Assembly (NCBI GenBank): GCA_017306865.1
Contig: JAFKHH010000013.1
Coordinates: forward strand, 496,001 to 560,000
From: Filimonas sp.
GTDB lineage: Bacteria > Bacteroidota > Bacteroidia > Chitinophagales > Chitinophagaceae
Length of the DNA stretch: 64,000 nucleotides
Direction: 5' to 3'
Shown: positions 62,095 through 64,000 of the stretch, piece after piece
How the letters are laid out: every line of letters starts with the position of its first letter
How positions within the stretch are numbered: position 1 is the stretch's first letter
Translations under genes and position numbers: made by a program
Notes under the pieces: generated by a model
Told to the model about the DNA's origin: nothing
The model's input: only the letters and a program-made list of their open reading frames with translations
Databases searched by the model: none

Positions 62095-63246
62095 TTATGG
62101 TATGTTCAGGTCGACAGCACCTTTTACCTCGGTAGATATTTCACCAAGTAACGTATTGCCTCTAGAGTTCTGACCTGTATAGACCTTCACAAAGTCGACA
62201 CTCTTTAAAGCCACCTTGTTACCCTTTGCATCTACAGCCCAGGAAATGTCAAATGAGTTATACCTGTTTTGAGCGTAGTTGTCACCGGAAGACCAGTTAT
62301 CTACATAGCCCCAAGGGAAGCCGCCGTTGATGTAAATGCTGGAACCCGTCATTTGGCCGAAAGTATTACGCATAACCGTTCCGGTAAATGTGATAGAGTC
62401 CTGGTTAGGTGCGAACAAAGGGTAGAAATTATGCTTGTGAAATGCATTGATCTCTACTGCGCCGGTGTTACCCTTATTATCCTTCCAGGGTACATTCTTA
62501 TAGTCACCCGGATTATAGTACGTAACGCTGTAATTTTTAATCGTCGTAGGGTCGTTGTATTCACTGCCAGCTAATTCATACCATGGGTCATCCGCCTTGC
62601 CGTTACCATTTACGTCCTGGCTTACCATTACAATGCCCGGCTCAGACCATTCGCTTGGTGGTGCCAGCGGGTTGCCATAGATCGCAAGATCATAGCCTGT
62701 ACGGTTTGCGATAGAGTGATCAAACCCAAAAATGATATAGCCACCATAACCGCCAAGTGATACAAGATTGCTTGTACTGCCTATCAGTTTTTGCGCAGCA
62801 GTAGGGCTGGAAATGTTTACCTCGTTTACAAACTGTCCTGGTGCAGGCAGGAAGTCGATAATCTGGCTAATGTATTTACTACTGGTAGCTGTTACCGGGC
62901 GCAGCGGTGCATCTACAATTACTATGATAGTGCGTTTAAATACGCCACTTTCATTCGTCGCAGTTACCTGCACTTTATATGTACCTGCCAATAAATTTTT
63001 CAATACTACTGACGCGATGTTCGATACCAGGGAGTCATTCACATACCATTTAGTTGTTGCACTAGCTCCATTGATCACGGCAGATTTTATAACAAGACTA
63101 TCTACTGACGATAAATAAACCGTATCTCCGCTTACTGATAATGCCACTTGCGGCGTAGGAGGTGCGTCATTTTTCTTACAGGCAGCAATGAATAAAACTG
63201 TAGCGCCAATAAAGGCAAGGATTAATTGTTTCATTTTGATGTTCAT
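62095..63246 (-). CDS. PKD-domain surface lipoprotein, B12-locus type
   Basis: The 383-residue lipoprotein (signal ending 'ATVLFIAAC', Cys23) has a PKD/Ig-like domain at about residues 35-112 ('TKWYVNDSLVSNIASVVLKNLLAGTYKVQVTATNESG'). A C-terminal beta-sandwich contains an EF-hand-like calcium loop 'DVNGNGKADDPW' and 'GYDLAIYGNPLAPPSEWSEPGIVMV'. Proteins of this make-up accompany BtuB/BtuG in Bacteroidota cobalamin-uptake loci. It follows the beta-propeller gene by 29 bases on the minus strand. Link to B12 is inference; the upstream genes are outside the window. ATG 63234 is an alternative start. Confidence 0.78.
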   Translation of the reverse strand: MNIKMKQLILAFIGATVLFIAACKKNDAPPTPQVALSVSGDTVYLSSVDSLVIKSAVINGASATTKWYVNDSLVSNIASVVLKNLLAGTYKVQVTATNESGVFKRTIIVIVDAPLRPVTATSSKYISQIIDFLPAPGQFVNEVNISSPTAAQKLIGSTSNLVSLGGYGGYIIFGFDHSIANRTGYDLAIYGNPLAPPSEWSEPGIVMVSQDVNGNGKADDPWYELAGSEYNDPTTIKNYSVTYYNPGDYKNVPWKDNKGNTGAVEINAFHKHNFYPLFAPNQDSITFTGTVMRNTFGQMTGSSIYINGGFPWGYVDNWSSGDNYAQNRYNSFDISWAVDAKGNKVALKSVDFVKVYTGQNSRGNTLLGEISTEVKGAVDLNIP

Positions 63247-63275
63247 TAGACTTAAAATCGATTATAGATTAATGA

Positions 63276-64000
63276 TTAATTACGCAAGAGTGCAAAGTGT
63301 CCCGGTATATCACCAGTAGTTACCCTCCATTTCAGTTTACCTGTTTTGTCAAAACAATAAAGTGTACCAGGGGTTACATAATCTTTCGCGTCAGCGATAT
63401 AGATATCATGGGTTAGTGGATTGATCAGTAATCCGTAAGGGATCTGGATCTGCTTATCTGTACCATCCGTAATAAAGTTTCGTGTAACTATTGACTCCGT
63501 TTTTACATTTACGATCGCATAAGAAATCGTATTTCCACCGGCAGTATTGTTCCATTCCACGCTGTATATATATGCTGAGTCACCCTGTATAGCCAGGTTG
63601 CTGGCTGCAATAGGTAAAGAGTCCTTAACCTTATCCGTTTTCGTATCTATGATGAAAAGTTTGGAGCCAATATCAAAATAATCGCCACGCGAGGTAACAT
63701 ACAAGTCGCCATACGCATCCTTCTTAATGCGGTCAAGGTTAATCGCCACATCAATTTTCTTCGTCTCTTTAAATGTGGCGAGGTCTATTACAGAAACAGT
63801 TCTGTCATAGTTGGGGTAGCGATAGCCACCGGAGTTGGCTACATATAATTTACCCTTTACGATCTCCATTTCCTCCGGTTGGTAACCTACAGTTGCTGTA
63901 CGCGTTATTTTTAGCGAGGCTGTGTCTATCTCTGCTACATAACCAAGTGGAGACGCCGGGTCGCCTACATAACCGGCATACGAGCTTACGTATGCTTTCC
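63276..64000 (-). CDS. YncE/DUF5074-like beta-propeller protein, 5' end missing
   Basis: The reading frame runs off the right edge, and at least 241 codons are present. Repeated blades such as 'LGYVAEIDTASLKITRTATVG', 'KLYVANSGGYRYPNYDRTVSVIDLATFKETKKIDVA', 'DLYVTSRGDYFDIGSKLFIIDTKTDKV' and 'GTLYCFDKTGKLKWRVTTG' identify a YncE-type propeller. In Bacteroidota, DUF5074/YncE-type lipoproteins include the B12-capturing BtuG. Its signal peptide would lie outside the window. It forms an operon with the PKD lipoprotein. Confidence 0.8.
   Translation of the reverse strand, partial: KAYVSSYAGYVGDPASPLGYVAEIDTASLKITRTATVGYQPEEMEIVKGKLYVANSGGYRYPNYDRTVSVIDLATFKETKKIDVAINLDRIKKDAYGDLYVTSRGDYFDIGSKLFIIDTKTDKVKDSLPIAASNLAIQGDSAYIYSVEWNNTAGGNTISYAIVNVKTESIVTRNFITDGTDKQIQIPYGLLINPLTHDIYIADAKDYVTPGTLYCFDKTGKLKWRVTTGDIPGHFALLRN

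Noticed and set aside
1-64000. tRNA, rRNA, prophage or complete insertion sequence
   Set aside because: No cloverleaf, rRNA-like stretch, integrase, phage structural gene or transposase reading frame was recognised on either strand.

Overview
The window (about 45% G+C) comes from a Bacteroidota chromosome, most likely Chitinophagaceae. The evidence is several SusC/SusD-type outer-membrane importers, FecR/ECF-sigma trans-envelope switches, Bacteroidota TAnnTTTG promoter boxes, a type IX secretion (T9SS) C-terminal sorting domain, many 'CKK' lipoproteins, and gene content familiar from Chitinophaga-like soil bacteria. No rRNA, tRNA, transposase, phage or CRISPR array was seen.

Left third (1-20.7 kb): a polysaccharide utilisation locus whose enzymes fit high-mannose N-glycans. 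A DUF2264 protein is followed by an ECF sigma factor, a FecR anti-sigma factor, two paralogous SusC transporters (only the first carries the STN signalling domain), one SusD, a GH92 alpha-mannosidase, an Endo H-like GH18 with a C-terminal beta/gamma-crystallin-like module, a GH2 beta-mannosidase-type enzyme and a GH125 alpha-1,6-mannosidase. Together these could cut the chitobiose core of N-glycans, import the oligosaccharide and strip it to mannose and GlcNAc.

21-30 kb: a second signalling unit. A minus-strand operon (S41 protease lipoprotein, FecR, STN-containing TonB receptor, two lipoproteins) faces a plus-strand ECF sigma factor tail to tail. 30-34.6 kb: azoreductase, a YCII/ECF42 sigma pair, small proteins and a PqqB-like metallo-hydrolase. 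34.8-38.1 kb: a TPP riboswitch followed by thiM-thiE-thiD-tenA, a thiamine salvage operon. 38.3-48.3 kb: an AraC regulator with a siderophore-interacting-type reductase, a DUF2268 protease-like protein, a membrane-anchored AraC regulator, a P-loop kinase-like protein, pirin, hypothetical membrane proteins with a decayed gene fragment, and a NamZ-type exo-muramidase.

48.3-56 kb: a repeat-rich stretch, an LprI-like protein, two paralogous lyase-like proteins (one lipoprotein, one T9SS cargo), and a cobalamin riboswitch controlling metE. 56-60.2 kb: AAA ATPase, NAD(P)-dependent epimerase-like protein, aldo/keto reductase with a divergent LysR regulator, and a glyoxalase-fold protein. 60.2-62 kb: an AT-rich islet of small hypotheticals including a DUF1493-like protein. 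The right edge holds a lipoprotein and a truncated beta-propeller protein that resemble the accessory surface proteins of Bacteroidota B12-uptake loci.

The least explained signal is intergenic. Several families of dispersed, modular, imperfectly palindromic repeats occupy most larger gaps. One has 'AAATTTGAGATTTG' arms flanking exchangeable perfect hairpins, one has 'GTGAATCGGCAATCG' arms, one is a 31-bp palindrome present three times, and one is a roughly 140-bp inverted-repeat element. They encode nothing recognisable and look like small mobile or structural elements maintained between operons.
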